From contig NZ_JMCC02000027.1 of NCBI RefSeq assembly GCF_000737335.2, positions 14,387 through 78,386 of the forward strand: DNA of 64,000 bases. Direction: 5' to 3'. Of the stretch, positions 33,560 to 42,717 are shown in pieces. Positions within the stretch are counted from its first letter, which is position 1, and each line of letters opens with the position of its first letter. The notes under the pieces are model-generated. The model ran no database searches and had not been told where the DNA came from. It saw only the letters and a list, made by a program, of their open reading frames with translations. The translations under genes and the position numbers were made by a program. This DNA comes from Enhygromyxa salina (GTDB taxonomy: Bacteria > Myxococcota_A > Polyangia > Nannocystales > Nannocystaceae).

Positions 33560-33606
33560 GACGGGGACGGGGGCTCGTTGGCGCTCCGTCGATCGCGAGG
33601 AGCACC

Positions 33607-34344
33607 ATGTTGATCCCAAGTCTGCCTTCCCGTCTCGCCCGCGCAGGTTTGTTCGCGGGGCTCATGGCTCTCACCGCGGCTACCGGTTGTGTCGAAGATC
33701 AGGAGTACGTCATCGTCGAGCGCGCGATTTGGTTCGACGATACTGCTACCGAGTGCACGCTGACCGGGTCCGAGCCAACGCCGCTCTCCATGACCGTGGA
33801 CGTCGCGTTCTCGAGTCCGATCGGCATGGCCTTCGTGGTCGCCAACCAACAGCTCCCCAACGCCAACAGCAACACGGGGATCGACGACACCGAGGTCGTG
33901 CTCGAGACCGCCGAGGTCAGCCTGACCTTCACCGGTGGCGGGATCTCGGCCAACAGCTTCGAGATCCCCGTTCACAGCAACTCGATCCCGGGTGGCGGCT
34001 CAGATATCTACCTGATCGAGGTCCCCTCGGAGGTAGGGGCCTCACTTCGCACGACCATGGCCGCGCTCCCGGCGGGCAGCGTGGAGTACCTAGAGATGGA
34101 GGTCGTGTTCAAGGGCCGCCGGAGCTCGCAGATCGGCAAGTCCAAGCTGGGCTCGATCGAGACCCGGCCCTACGTGTTCCCGTTCAGCGTCTGCTCCGAC
34201 TGCCTCGGCCAATGCCTGCCCGCGACCGAATGCGGGGGCATGGAGGATGACCCGCCCCTGTGCGCGACTGACACCATCTGGGCGGGGGTCTGCGGGTTTG
34301 CGCAGGGTGCTCGCGTCGTCCACCCGCTGTGCGCCGGTGCCTGA
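33607..34344 (+). CDS. Lipoprotein of unknown function
   Basis: 245 residues. Signal peptide with lipobox AATGC, then a beta-strand-rich domain of about 160 residues and a Cys-rich end (CSDCLGQC, CGGMEDDPPLC, CGFAQG) likely held by disulfides. GAGGAG sits 5 bp before the ATG, one of the clearer Shine-Dalgarno sites in the window. I do not recognise the family. Confidence 0.75.
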   Translation: MLIPSLPSRLARAGLFAGLMALTAATGCVEDQEYVIVERAIWFDDTATECTLTGSEPTPLSMTVDVAFSSPIGMAFVVANQQLPNANSNTGIDDTEVVLETAEVSLTFTGGGISANSFEIPVHSNSIPGGGSDIYLIEVPSEVGASLRTTMAALPAGSVEYLEMEVVFKGRRSSQIGKSKLGSIETRPYVFPFSVCSDCLGQCLPATECGGMEDDPPLCATDTIWAGVCGFAQGARVVHPLCAGA

Positions 34345-34459
34345 GATCCTGTCTCGTCTTAGTTGTTAGATTTCTCCGCAGGTCCCGCGTGGACCCGTCC
34401 CCCGTGGGTAAGTCGGCCGACCCCACGGGCACGGGAAAATGTGTTCAGAGCTTCTGTCA

Positions 34460-34550
34460 GGGAGCCCACACATGCCACCGCGAACGCACGTAGCGGAGCC
34501 GCGAAGTGACCGCAGGCGCCCCAGCAAGCAGCCGCCGAAGTGCGATGGAC
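34460..34550 (+). repeat. Dispersed repeat family R1, copy C (diverged)
   Basis: Contains GGGAGCCCACACATGCCACC, CGCGAAC, GAGCCGCGAAGTGACCGC and CCGCCGAAGTGCGATGG in the same order as copies A and B, but without the strong hairpin. It lies in the gap before the small membrane protein gene, otherwise empty. Confidence 0.5.
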
Positions 34551-34586
34551 GCCGCGGGGCCCGTTCGCAGGGGGATCATTTACACC

Positions 34587-34615
34587 CTGACAACCCTTGT
34601 GGGACATGATAGGTT
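34587..34615 (+). promoter_or_regulatory. Sigma-70-type promoter CTGACA-N17-TAGGTT
   Basis: CTGACA (34587-34592), 17-bp spacer, and extended -10 TGATAGGTT (hexamer 34610-34615). The predicted transcript starts near 34622, giving a leader of about 47 nt before ATG 34669. Confidence 0.6.
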
Positions 34616-34668
34616 CGGCACCTGCCCAGCCGAGATCGTGCTGGGGGTTCGTACGTCCCGGAGGACAC

Positions 34669-34887
34669 ATGTCGCTCGCAGAGATCCAAGACAACAAGTG
34701 GGAAGTCGAGTCCATCAAACCACCGGTGACCAATCCCGCTTCAATCGGGATCATCATCATGATGGGCGGGTTTGCTCTGTTCTTCGTCGCCGTCATCGTC
34801 GGCGCGGTCATCGGTTCGTTCACCGAGACCCAGGAGATGAACTTCGACAAGGTTCAGCGCGACGACGGCACCAAGCCGGCTGAGTAG
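34669..34887 (+). CDS. Small single-span membrane protein
   Basis: 72 residues. A polar N-terminus (SLAEIQDNKWEVES), one hydrophobic span at about residues 25-48 and an acidic/basic tail. GGAGGA lies just before ATG 34669, the strongest ribosome site seen in the window, and a good promoter precedes it, so it is probably well expressed. A longer frame from 34597 is discarded because it would contain this ribosome site. Function unknown. Confidence 0.75.
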   Translation: MSLAEIQDNKWEVESIKPPVTNPASIGIIIMMGGFALFFVAVIVGAVIGSFTETQEMNFDKVQRDDGTKPAE

Positions 34888-34973
34888 CGCAGCAGCCGCC
34901 AGCGCCGCCAGCGCCGCCACCGCCGCCACCCAAACTACCCAGTCGCCGGGCCTCCGGCGTCTGGGTATGAATT

Positions 34974-35714
34974 TTATTGCAGCCCGATGAGGCTGAGGTG
35001 CTGGCCGATCCCAGCGCCGTCTCGTCGGTACGAAAAGTAGAGATCTGGGTTCGCGTGGGTGCAGGTGCCCACCCGTTCGATCTGACCCGCAGGGACGCCG
35101 GCCGCGACCAGTTGGGCCGTGACGCAGGCGACGAGATCCACGTGGGGTTTCGCGCCGAAGCTGCGGTCGACGAAGCGATCCTCGAACGCGGCAGCGACCT
35201 CCTCGCCAACCTCGAACGCGGCGAGCTCAATGCACGGACCGATCGCCGCGAGCAGCCGCTCTGGTGACGCGCCGCCCTGCTCGCACAGGGTCTGGACCGT
35301 GCACCCCGTGATGTTGGCGACTGTCCCACGCCACCCGCTGTGGATCGCCGCGACCACGCTGGCGTCACGATCACAGATCAGCACGGGCACGCAGTCGGCC
35401 GTCATGACCCCAACGACCTTCGCGGGGCCAGGGTGGGCGCGCGCGTGCCAGATCGCGTCGGCTTCGCTGTCGGCCTGGATCTCGTGAGCCGCGAGCACGG
35501 CCGCGCCGTGGACCTGACGGACGCGGACCAGCTGCTCGAGCTCGAAATTCGCACCGCTGGCGATCCGGCGCAGGTTCTCGGCGACGGCCTCGGGCGCGTC
35601 ACCCCAGCGCTCGCCCACGTTGAGGCTGGCGTAGCGATCCCGGCTCACGCCCCCAACACGCGTCGAGAAGCCGTGGGTGATCGCAGCAGGAAACAGCCGG
35701 GCACGCTGAAGCAT
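34974..35714 (-). CDS. Laccase-domain (YfiH/LACC1 family) protein, probable purine nucleoside phosphorylase
   Basis: 246 residues. The metal-site motifs of the family are intact: RQVHGA, TADCVPVLICD and IHSGWRGT. These proteins were first called polyphenol oxidases or peptidoglycan editing factors, and later shown to cleave purine nucleosides with phosphate. ATG 35714 is preferred over ATGs at 35741 and 35762: TAGACT ends 7 bp before it, and the fold starts soon after. Confidence 0.92.
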   Translation of the reverse strand: MLQRARLFPAAITHGFSTRVGGVSRDRYASLNVGERWGDAPEAVAENLRRIASGANFELEQLVRVRQVHGAAVLAAHEIQADSEADAIWHARAHPGPAKVVGVMTADCVPVLICDRDASVVAAIHSGWRGTVANITGCTVQTLCEQGGASPERLLAAIGPCIELAAFEVGEEVAAAFEDRFVDRSFGAKPHVDLVACVTAQLVAAGVPAGQIERVGTCTHANPDLYFSYRRDGAGIGQHLSLIGLQ

Positions 35715-35721
35715 CGCGGGG

Positions 35722-35727
35722 AGTCTA
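35722..35727 (-). promoter_or_regulatory. -10 box TAGACT, leaderless type
   Basis: TAGACT on the minus strand ends 7 bp before ATG 35714 and would lie inside the gene if an earlier start were used. Confidence 0.45.
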
Positions 35728-35883
35728 AACGCTGCGGGCATCCCCCGCCCAGAGCCCGACACCTCCCGGTGACCGAGATCGCGGGCGCGACCTCGAGCAG
35801 CTCGGTCCAGGTCAGTCTCGGGCCATTGGGCGACTCCGTCAGCGGTGTCCCCACACTGTGATCACCACGACCCCCGGCCAGGC

Positions 35884-35889
35884 TATGCT
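35884..35889 (+). promoter_or_regulatory. -10 box TATGCT, leaderless type
   Basis: TATGCT ends 9 bp before ATG 35899. It would drive the lipoprotein/TonB-receptor pair. Confidence 0.45.
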
Positions 35890-35898
35890 CGCGGCCGC

Positions 35899-36975
35899 AT
35901 GCGCCCACGCTCCCACGCGAGAGCTGCCTTGCTGCTCGGGCTCTTGGGCCTTGGCTGCGAGTTCGACGTCAACGTTGGAGCGACCTGGGCGATCAACCAG
36001 CCGCGCGTGCTCGCGGTGCGAATGGAGGTCGTCGAGCCGGCCCCGATCTGGACCGAGAGAATTGGCTTGGGCACCGACCAAGCGCCGGTCGCCGAGGCCC
36101 TGCCGGGTGACATCGTGCGACTCGTGCCATTGGTCGTCGACGGGCAGGGGCGCGCGCAGGCACCCGAGACGATCGACGCGCTGTGGTTTCAGTGTGGCTC
36201 CGAAGACTGCATCGCCAGCGTGCCGGCCTGCGACTCGATCGCGTGGACAACCGACAGCGCGTGCGAGATCGGCCGGGGCGGCGCGCTCGAGTTTCCGTTT
36301 CCTGCCCTCGGTCCCGCGGGCCTCGAAGCGGGCGCCATGACCGTGCTCGGGATCATCGGTCGCCACCCGGGGGCCGACGCCGAGCGCTGTCGGGCCGGGC
36401 TGTTGGAAGGCACAATCGAGCTGCAGGACTGCACGCTGTTCATCTCCGAGGTGTTGATCGGACCCCCGTGGGTGCTGCGGGTCGAGGCCGTCAACGCAGG
36501 GCTCGAGGTCGAGCTGCCGCTCTACGAGATCCCCTATCTCCTGCTGTTTCAGCCCGCCAACCGAGCGCCGGCCCCAGCGGGCATGGTGCTGGTCGATATC
36601 GACACCCAGCAACCGCTCGAGGGCTCGCCGCCGCGTGTGCACGCAGGCCAGCGGATCCATGCCTCGCCAGCCTGGCGCAGCGAGGACTCGCAGCCCTACG
36701 CGCAGGGTCGGCTCGTCGACGACGGCAGCAACTACGCGTTCAAGGTCCACTTCGAGCGACTTGGCGCGCACTACTTCGCGAGCGGGCCGATCAATTTTAT
36801 CGCGGTCGACGGCAGCGGGCGCGAGCTGGTCGTGGACGAGGGCGCGCGCCCGGGGATCATCCGACTGGTCGTCGTCGTGGGTGATCAGCGGGGCGAGGAG
36901 ACCAAGCTACCAGAAGGCAGCGTCAGACACGGAGCTGTCAACATGCTCGTGCAGGAGCTCGAGGTCATGCCGTGA
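35899..36975 (+). CDS. Lipoprotein encoded with a TonB-dependent receptor
   Basis: 358 residues. Lipobox GLGC (LLGLLGLGC), then a domain containing four to six Cys (FQCGSEDCIASVPACDSIAW) and beta-rich segments. Its stop overlaps the GTG start of the receptor gene (GTGA), so the two are co-translated and may form one outer-membrane uptake or secretion complex, as surface lipoproteins do with SusC-like or TonB receptors. Sequence similarity to SusD is not visible. The start at 35899 is set by the signal peptide and the upstream -10 box. Confidence 0.8.
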   Translation: MRPRSHARAALLLGLLGLGCEFDVNVGATWAINQPRVLAVRMEVVEPAPIWTERIGLGTDQAPVAEALPGDIVRLVPLVVDGQGRAQAPETIDALWFQCGSEDCIASVPACDSIAWTTDSACEIGRGGALEFPFPALGPAGLEAGAMTVLGIIGRHPGADAERCRAGLLEGTIELQDCTLFISEVLIGPPWVLRVEAVNAGLEVELPLYEIPYLLLFQPANRAPAPAGMVLVDIDTQQPLEGSPPRVHAGQRIHASPAWRSEDSQPYAQGRLVDDGSNYAFKVHFERLGAHYFASGPINFIAVDGSGRELVVDEGARPGIIRLVVVVGDQRGEETKLPEGSVRHGAVNMLVQELEVMP

Positions 36976-39431
36976 GGGGGGCCCTGTTCGTGCTTGGGCT
37001 TGGGCTTGGGCTTGGGCTTGGGCTGGGGCTGGCGACGCCCTCGCTCGTGCTCGCGGCCCCGCCCGGCGACGCCGCCGAGGTTCAGGACGTCGGTCACGTC
37101 ACCGGTCGCGTGCGCGCGGCTGGAACGCGGGCGCTCATTCCTGGCGCGCAGGTGATCGTCGTTGATGCGCCGCCCGATGTTCGCGTTGGCGCCCGCGCCA
37201 AGACGCCGCTGGACCCCGAGCAGGTCAGCTGGATCCGCGAGGCCACGACCAATGAAGACGGCGCGTTCGCCCTGGGCGAGCTGCCGATCACCAAGGTCCG
37301 GGTCGTGGTGATCGCGGCGGGCTACGAGCGGCTCGAGCTGTGGGCCGAGTCGACGCCCGATCCCGAGCAGGCGCTTGCGATCTACCTGCGTCCGCACGCG
37401 GACGCGAGCGGCCAATATCGGACCGAGGTCGTCACCGAGCGCAACCCCGAGCTGCCCCGGGCCGAGCACCAGGTCGACGGCGAGCGGGCGAGAAGCTACC
37501 CCGGAACCGGCGGCGATCCGGTTCGCGCGGTGCAGAACCTGCCCGGGGTCGCGCGCGCGCCTGGTGGGCTTGGCCTGGTCGCCGTGCGCGGCGGCGACCC
37601 GCGGCAGACCGGCATCTACGTTGACGGTCACCCGGTCCCGCGTGGCTTCCATGTGCTCCCGATCGCGGCGGTCGTCGATCCCAGCATGATCGATCATGTC
37701 GATCTGACCCCCGGGAATTTTGACGCGGCCTACGGCGGGGTCTCGGGCGGGCTCCTTCAGATTCACACCCGCCAGCTCGAGGGCGTGTCCGGCGTTCACG
37801 GCGAGGCCCACCTCGACCTGTTCGATCTTGGCGGCGCCGTGCGGGCGCCTGTCGGCCCGGGCGGCGTTGGGTTTGCGTTTCGCCGCGCCCACGTCGGCGA
37901 CATCATCAAGCTCGCTGATGGGGTGCTCGGCAAGACCGGCATCTTGGTGCCGAATTACTGGGACTACATCGGTCGCTTCGACATGCCGATCCGCGCTCGG
38001 CATCACCTGAGCATCAAGGCGTTCGGAGCCGGCGACAGCCTGCAAGACACGACCGAGTTCGAACCCGGAGAGGAGCTCTCGATTAACTTTCGCAGCGCGT
38101 TTCATCGCTTCGATCTTGGCTACGCGTACGCCGGGCCGCGGCTCCACGCGTCGCTCAGCGGGGCGCTGTTGCTCGGCACCGACGCCCAGGTCGACGGCAC
38201 GACAACCCGGAATCGCAACGGGCGAACGCTGAGCCTGCGCGGCGCGGTGAGCCACCGCCTGTCCGGCCGCGCGACCTTGCTCGCGGGCGCCGACTTTGTC
38301 CACACCCACGCGTCACGCCAGCGGATCTGGAAATCTAGGGAGGACGATGTCAGTGAGTACGAGTCGGCGCAGTGGCGGCTCGGAACTTGGCTGGGTGTTG
38401 CGTTTCAGATCGCGACCAAGACCGGCCTCGTCGTGCTCCGTCCGCAAGTGCGGCTCAACGTGTTTGGGACCGCGACCGAGCAGCGCGTGATGCCCGATCC
38501 TCGCTTTGATCTGCGCGCCCGCGTGCACCGCCGCGTCGAGCTGTTCGCCGCGCTTGGCCAGTACTCGGCGCCCTTCACCGTGTTCCGCGAGGGGCAGCTG
38601 GGCCTGATCTCCTCGAGCCACACCAGCACGTCCCACGTCGTGGTCCCGGACTGGCTGATCGCCTACTTCGATCCTGGCGTCGAGAGCGAGACGCCCGACG
38701 GGTTCTTGTTGATCACTCGAACCGTGCACGCCTCGCTTGGGACCCAGGTCGAGCTGCCGTGGTCGCTGGGTCTGCGCACCACCTTGTTCTGGCGCGAGAC
38801 CCCGCCGCAAATACGTGGTTGGCAGCCAGCCCCAACCAACACCGGGTTCTTGGACCTGAACCTCGATCTCACGATCCGCAGTCCGGCCCAGCGCGGCTAT
38901 GGGCTCGAGCTGTTGCTCGACCGCAGCCTCGCGCCGGGCGTGCACGGCATGCTTGGCTACACGCTGCTGCGGGCTGAGACGACGGAGATCCATCAATTCG
39001 AATTTGCCTACATTGAGCCTGACGCCAGGCAGGTCCCCTCGAACTTCGACCAACGCCATAACCTGGTCGCGCTGATCGTGTTCGAACTTCCGCGTGATTT
39101 CCGATTCGGCGCCCGCTTTCGATTGGTGTCCGGCAACCCCGAGCGTCCGGTGATCGGCACAATCGTCACGCAAGATGAGAAGGAGTTTCGCTACAAGCCA
39201 ATCTATGGTGAGTTTGGTAGCAGCTATTCGCCGTTGTTTCACCAGCTGGATCTGCGCCTCGACAAGACTTGGTTCTTGCGGGGGGCCTCCGTCATTGCCT
39301 ATCTCGACGTCCAGAACGTCTACAATCGGCGGTATCCGGAGATCTGGATATACAGCGCCGATTGGTCCGAGCGCGGCGAGCGGATCGGTATTCCGCTGTT
39401 TCCTAGCTTGGGCGTGCGCGTCGAGTTCTGA
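36972..39431 (+). CDS. TonB-dependent outer-membrane receptor with N-terminal carboxypeptidase-like domain
   Basis: 819 residues. A signal peptide whose core is an alternating Leu-Gly run, a carboxypeptidase-regulatory-like domain at about 40-135 (GRVRAAGTRALIPGAQVIV), a plug domain (GDPVRAVQNLPGVAR, VRGGDPRQTGIYVDG, GGVSGGLLQIHTR), then a beta-barrel ending in a C-terminal Phe (GVRVEF), as expected for BAM recognition. The substrate is unknown. Start GTG 36972 overlaps the stop of the lipoprotein gene. Confidence 0.92.
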   Translation: MRGALFVLGLGLGLGLGLGLATPSLVLAAPPGDAAEVQDVGHVTGRVRAAGTRALIPGAQVIVVDAPPDVRVGARAKTPLDPEQVSWIREATTNEDGAFALGELPITKVRVVVIAAGYERLELWAESTPDPEQALAIYLRPHADASGQYRTEVVTERNPELPRAEHQVDGERARSYPGTGGDPVRAVQNLPGVARAPGGLGLVAVRGGDPRQTGIYVDGHPVPRGFHVLPIAAVVDPSMIDHVDLTPGNFDAAYGGVSGGLLQIHTRQLEGVSGVHGEAHLDLFDLGGAVRAPVGPGGVGFAFRRAHVGDIIKLADGVLGKTGILVPNYWDYIGRFDMPIRARHHLSIKAFGAGDSLQDTTEFEPGEELSINFRSAFHRFDLGYAYAGPRLHASLSGALLLGTDAQVDGTTTRNRNGRTLSLRGAVSHRLSGRATLLAGADFVHTHASRQRIWKSREDDVSEYESAQWRLGTWLGVAFQIATKTGLVVLRPQVRLNVFGTATEQRVMPDPRFDLRARVHRRVELFAALGQYSAPFTVFREGQLGLISSSHTSTSHVVVPDWLIAYFDPGVESETPDGFLLITRTVHASLGTQVELPWSLGLRTTLFWRETPPQIRGWQPAPTNTGFLDLNLDLTIRSPAQRGYGLELLLDRSLAPGVHGMLGYTLLRAETTEIHQFEFAYIEPDARQVPSNFDQRHNLVALIVFELPRDFRFGARFRLVSGNPERPVIGTIVTQDEKEFRYKPIYGEFGSSYSPLFHQLDLRLDKTWFLRGASVIAYLDVQNVYNRRYPEIWIYSADWSERGERIGIPLFPSLGVRVEF
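36994..37023 (+). repeat. Hexanucleotide microsatellite, five TTGGGC copies
   Basis: Five perfect TTGGGC units encode the Leu-Gly core of the receptor's signal peptide. Changes in copy number would add or remove two residues without shifting the frame. Confidence 0.95.
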
Positions 39432-39717
39432 GCTACTTGGGCCTCACGGGCTCCCGAAGCGCCCGGGCGAGCTGCTCGAGCTCGGCCGCAGCAGGTAACG
39501 CGTGCCGACCCCGCCGCTCGGACGGCACCTGAGTCGATCATATGGACTCTAGATGTGCTTGACACCGCACCTGGCTGATGAGTACGGTCATACAATGCGC
39601 AACCAGAGAGACACTACACATAAACCGATGTCGGCAGGCCAGTTGGCGCAGTCGACTGCATCCACTGCAACAGAAATACATGTGGTATCGACCTCGGCTC
39701 CGCGCAAATGTTACACA

Positions 39718-40137
39718 ATGGGTCGACTTCACATACACCTTGGTGCCCTGACGCTTGGCTTCGCGTTGGCGTTGACCGTGCCCGCGTGCCAGGATGACAC
39801 GCTCGTGGCCGTGCCGGACGAAGGTGAGCGCGCCTGCGCACGGCCGTTGTCGTACGGCCACTGGGAGGATGGCACCCTTCGCGCGATCGGGGAGGCCCGT
39901 CACGTCTGCCTATGCATGACCAAGGCCGAGTACGAGTCAAAGTCTCGAATCGCCGAGCTCAACGAGGCGCTGCTCGCGGACTGTGAGCTCGACGCCGCAC
40001 AGTACGACTTCGACTGGAACGACTGCGAGCAAGACTTCGCTTCGAATGAGTGGGTTGGTGAATCAGGCGAAAGGATCACTTGGCCGACCACAACCGGTGT
40101 CGTCAATCCGCCCGGCGCGACGCTCTCGTGCCGGTGA
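39718..40137 (+). CDS. Small Cys-containing lipoprotein
   Basis: 139 residues. Signal peptide with lipobox VPAC, then an acidic domain with several Cys (ERACARPL, HVCLCMTK, ADCELD, NDCEQDF). No known family recognised. ATG 39718 is chosen because it begins the signal peptide; the open frame extends to 39553 without coding character. The 286 bp before it, after the receptor gene, hold no gene and are comparatively AT-rich near the start. Confidence 0.65.
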   Translation: MGRLHIHLGALTLGFALALTVPACQDDTLVAVPDEGERACARPLSYGHWEDGTLRAIGEARHVCLCMTKAEYESKSRIAELNEALLADCELDAAQYDFDWNDCEQDFASNEWVGESGERITWPTTTGVVNPPGATLSCR

Positions 40138-40162
40138 GCCTGCCATCTGATCGGCGACCTCT

Positions 40163-41128
40163 CTAGACCCGGGCTCGCAGCGCGGCGGCAAGCTGCTCGA
40201 GCTCGGCCGGAAGCGGTGACTCGAAGCGCAGCCGCCCACCGTCGGGGTGCTCGAAGCCCAGCACCGCCGCGTGCAGGGCGTGGCGTCCAAGCGCCTCGGT
40301 CAGCGTCTGCAGCCCAGGATCACGAACCCGGCGGCCATACAGCTCGTCGGCGAAGATCGGGTGCCCGACATGCCGCGCGTGCATGCGGATCTGGTGGGTT
40401 CGCCCGGTCTCGAGCTCGAAGCGCAGCAGCGCCGCCGCGTCGCCCAGCGGCCTCACCACCGACATCGTGGTGATCGCCCGACGCTCGCCGTGCTCGGGGC
40501 TGAACCGCCGCCGCTCGCTGGGGTCCCGCCCGTGCCAGGTCTCGACCCGACGCTGCGCCCAGTCTGGGAATCCATGCACGATCCCCAGGTACGCGCGCTC
40601 GATCGAGTGCGCCCGAAATTGCTCAGCGAGGGCCGTGAGCGCTGGCAGGGTCTTGGCCACGACGATCAGCCCGCTGGTGTGGCGGTCCAGCCGATGCACC
40701 ACGCCCGGACGCTCGGGCCCGTTGCCGGGCAGCACCGGCAGCGAGTGGGCGTCGCGGCCCAGCGCGAGGTGATGCAGCACCGCGTTGACCAGGGTCCCGT
40801 GGCTGTGCCCGGGCCCCGCGTGCACGACCATCCCCGCGGGCTTGTCGATCACCAGCAGCGCCCGATCTTCATGGACGATCGTCAGCGGGATCGGCTCGGG
40901 CTCCGCGTGGGCCAAGGGCTCGGGCGCGAGCAGCTCGAGCTCGACCTTGCACGCGCGCTCGAGCTTGGTCCCGCGCTTGGCCACCCGCCCGTTGATCCGC
41001 ACCTGCCCGGCCGCGAAGCTGCGGGCCAGCTGCGAGCGGGTGACCTCGTGGCCCAGCCCAACCAACGCTTCGACCAGCGCCCGATCCAGACGCTGGCCGA
41101 TCACCGCCTCCGAGAGGCCGACTTGCAT
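40163..41128 (-). CDS. RluA/RluD-family pseudouridine synthase
   Basis: 321 residues. N-terminal S4-like RNA-binding domain (TRSQLARSFAAGQVRINGRVAKRG), then the catalytic domain with IDKPAGMVVHAGPGH and HRLDRHTSGLIVVAK; Asp in HRLD is the catalytic residue (most members read HRLDKDTSG or HRLDRDTSG). The RTHQIRMHARHVGHPI segment is also present. It converts uridines in rRNA to pseudouridine, most like RluD (23S helix 69), though the target is inferred. It follows the 89-residue gene by 5 bp. Confidence 0.93.
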   Translation of the reverse strand: MQVGLSEAVIGQRLDRALVEALVGLGHEVTRSQLARSFAAGQVRINGRVAKRGTKLERACKVELELLAPEPLAHAEPEPIPLTIVHEDRALLVIDKPAGMVVHAGPGHSHGTLVNAVLHHLALGRDAHSLPVLPGNGPERPGVVHRLDRHTSGLIVVAKTLPALTALAEQFRAHSIERAYLGIVHGFPDWAQRRVETWHGRDPSERRRFSPEHGERRAITTMSVVRPLGDAAALLRFELETGRTHQIRMHARHVGHPIFADELYGRRVRDPGLQTLTEALGRHALHAAVLGFEHPDGGRLRFESPLPAELEQLAAALRARV

Positions 41129-41133
41129 GGGCG

Positions 41134-41403
41134 CTACCAGATGCCGGTGTCGAGGTTGGCCATCGTCTTGATCACGCGGTCGACGATGGCGCGGTCAAAG
41201 TAGTTGCGCCGGAACAGCTCGGGGGTGACGCGGCTGCGGAACAGGTCGCGGCCCTCGGTGATCTCTTCGCCAAGCACCTCGAAGAAGTTGTCGTCCTTGA
41301 GCCCCTGCTCGATCTTGGCCTTGTTGTACAGCTGGATGTCCGATGCGATCGCGCGAGACAGCTGCTGGGCGCGGGCTTCGTTGTCGATGATCTGCTGAGC
41401 CAC
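41134..41403 (-). CDS. Small conserved-looking cytoplasmic protein
   Basis: 89 residues from GTG 41403. Charged and helical (ARAQQLSRAIASDIQLYNKAKIEQGL), ending in DTGIW. No membrane segment or known motif. On the minus strand CAAACT, a weak -10 match, ends 6 bp before the GTG. A longer frame to 41541 is discarded since its extension is low-complexity. It forms a unit with the pseudouridine synthase gene 5 bp downstream. Confidence 0.7.
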   Translation of the reverse strand: MAQQIIDNEARAQQLSRAIASDIQLYNKAKIEQGLKDDNFFEVLGEEITEGRDLFRSRVTPELFRRNYFDRAIVDRVIKTMANLDTGIW

Positions 41404-41548
41404 GCAACGAGTTTGCCACAAGCGCGGGCGGCTCGGCCAGAAACGGGCGGACGGGCTGCGCGGGCCCGCAGACGGGGGATCTGGGCCGGGGCAGACGGCG
41501 GGGCGAAGTCCCGTTGTCACCGGGGTCAGGCCGCCGCCCATGCGAGTC

Positions 41549-41554
41549 TATGGT
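41549..41554 (+). promoter_or_regulatory. -10 box TATGGT, leaderless type
   Basis: TATGGT ends 6 bp before GTG 41561 and lies inside the longer version of sfsA, supporting the downstream start. Confidence 0.4.
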
Positions 41555-41560
41555 TCGCCC

Positions 41561-42349
41561 GTGCTCCTGCGAGTCCCGCATCCCTGGCCGCTGTTGCCCG
41601 GCCGCCTCGTCGCTCGCTACAAGCGCTTCATCGCCGAGATCGACCTGGAGTCGGGCGAGCGGATCCGGGCCCACTGCGTCAACCCGGGTCGGATGGAAGG
41701 CCAGGTCCGGCCCGGCGCGCGGGCCTGGGTCTCGCCCGTGCCGGCCGCGAGCAAGCGCAAGCTTCGCTACACTTGGGAGCTCGTCGAAGAGGACGGCCGG
41801 ATCGTCGGTGCCAACACCGTCGCGCCCAACCGGGTCGTCGCGGATCTGCTCGCCGCTCGCGTGCTGCCGGGGTTGAAGCGCTTTGGCCAGCTGCGCAGCG
41901 AGGTCGCCTACGCCGAGCGCTCGCGCGTGGACTTCTTGCTCGACGGCGCGACGCCCCACTACGTCGAGGTCAAGAATTGCCATCTGCGCTACCCCGACGC
42001 CCGCGGCTACTTTCCCGACTCGGTCAGCGCCCGCGCGACCCACCATCTTCACGCGCTGCGCGAGGTCGTTGAAGCGGGCGCCAAGGCGACGGTGCTGTTC
42101 ACGATCCAGCGTCCGGACGTCGAGGCGATCCGACCGTCGATCTTGCACGATCCCGCGTTCGCCGAGGCGGCCCGAGAGGCCGGCGCAGCGGGGGTTCGGT
42201 TTCGGGCTGTCACGATCCAGGCCACGCTGGATTCGCTCGACGTGATGCGCGAGATCCCCGTCGAGCTTGCGGCCTATGACACGGCACCGCACGCGCGCTG
42301 GCAGGCCAAGAAGCTGCCCTGGTCGGGCTGGCGGAACGACGGTCCATGA
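41561..42349 (+). CDS. sfsA: SfsA family protein (sugar fermentation stimulation protein)
   Basis: 262 residues from GTG 41561; ATG 41540 would add seven. Family motifs include RYKRFIAEI, CVNPGRMEG, SKRKLRYTWELVE, VDFLLDGA, YVEVKNCHL, FPDSVSARATHHL. SfsA binds nucleic acid, and the conserved VEVKNC region resembles a PD-(D/E)xK nuclease core; its physiological role is unsettled. GTG 41561 aligns better with the short N-terminus of E. coli SfsA and has a -10 box 6 bp upstream. Confidence 0.92.
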   Translation: MLLRVPHPWPLLPGRLVARYKRFIAEIDLESGERIRAHCVNPGRMEGQVRPGARAWVSPVPAASKRKLRYTWELVEEDGRIVGANTVAPNRVVADLLAARVLPGLKRFGQLRSEVAYAERSRVDFLLDGATPHYVEVKNCHLRYPDARGYFPDSVSARATHHLHALREVVEAGAKATVLFTIQRPDVEAIRPSILHDPAFAEAAREAGAAGVRFRAVTIQATLDSLDVMREIPVELAAYDTAPHARWQAKKLPWSGWRNDGP

Positions 42350-42717
42350 CCTCCGTGTGTGACTCCCCAGCGAGGGGCGCCTCGTCAAAGATCGCGGCGT
42401 GGGTCAGGTACCAGCGCAGGGAAACGCGCGACCGCGTCGCCAGAGTCGGGATTGTAGGGGCCGATGAGCTCGGCTCGCGGGCGCCGAGCAGAGTTTGCGA
42501 TGGCGGTTCAGCTCATGGCGCGTGGCATTATTGCGGGTCGAGGCTCAGTTTTCGCTGAATTGGAGTCAGAGCCGCTTGTCGGTGTTCGCGGAGCTGCGCA
42601 CCCGCTTGGACATGCGCGGTGATGGGCCCCGAAGCGGCTCACCACGGCAAGTTCTGCTTTCTTGCGTCATGTCCGTAGTACCGCAACCATGCTAGCTTCA
42701 GCTCCCAAAAGGCTCTC
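42350..42717. other. Gene-free stretch upstream of the AIPR gene, with a likely promoter
   Basis: No convincing frame. An extended -10 box (TGCTAGCTT, hexamer 42693-42698) and AAAGG at about 42708 precede ATG 42718, giving a leader of roughly 14 nt. Confidence 0.5.
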
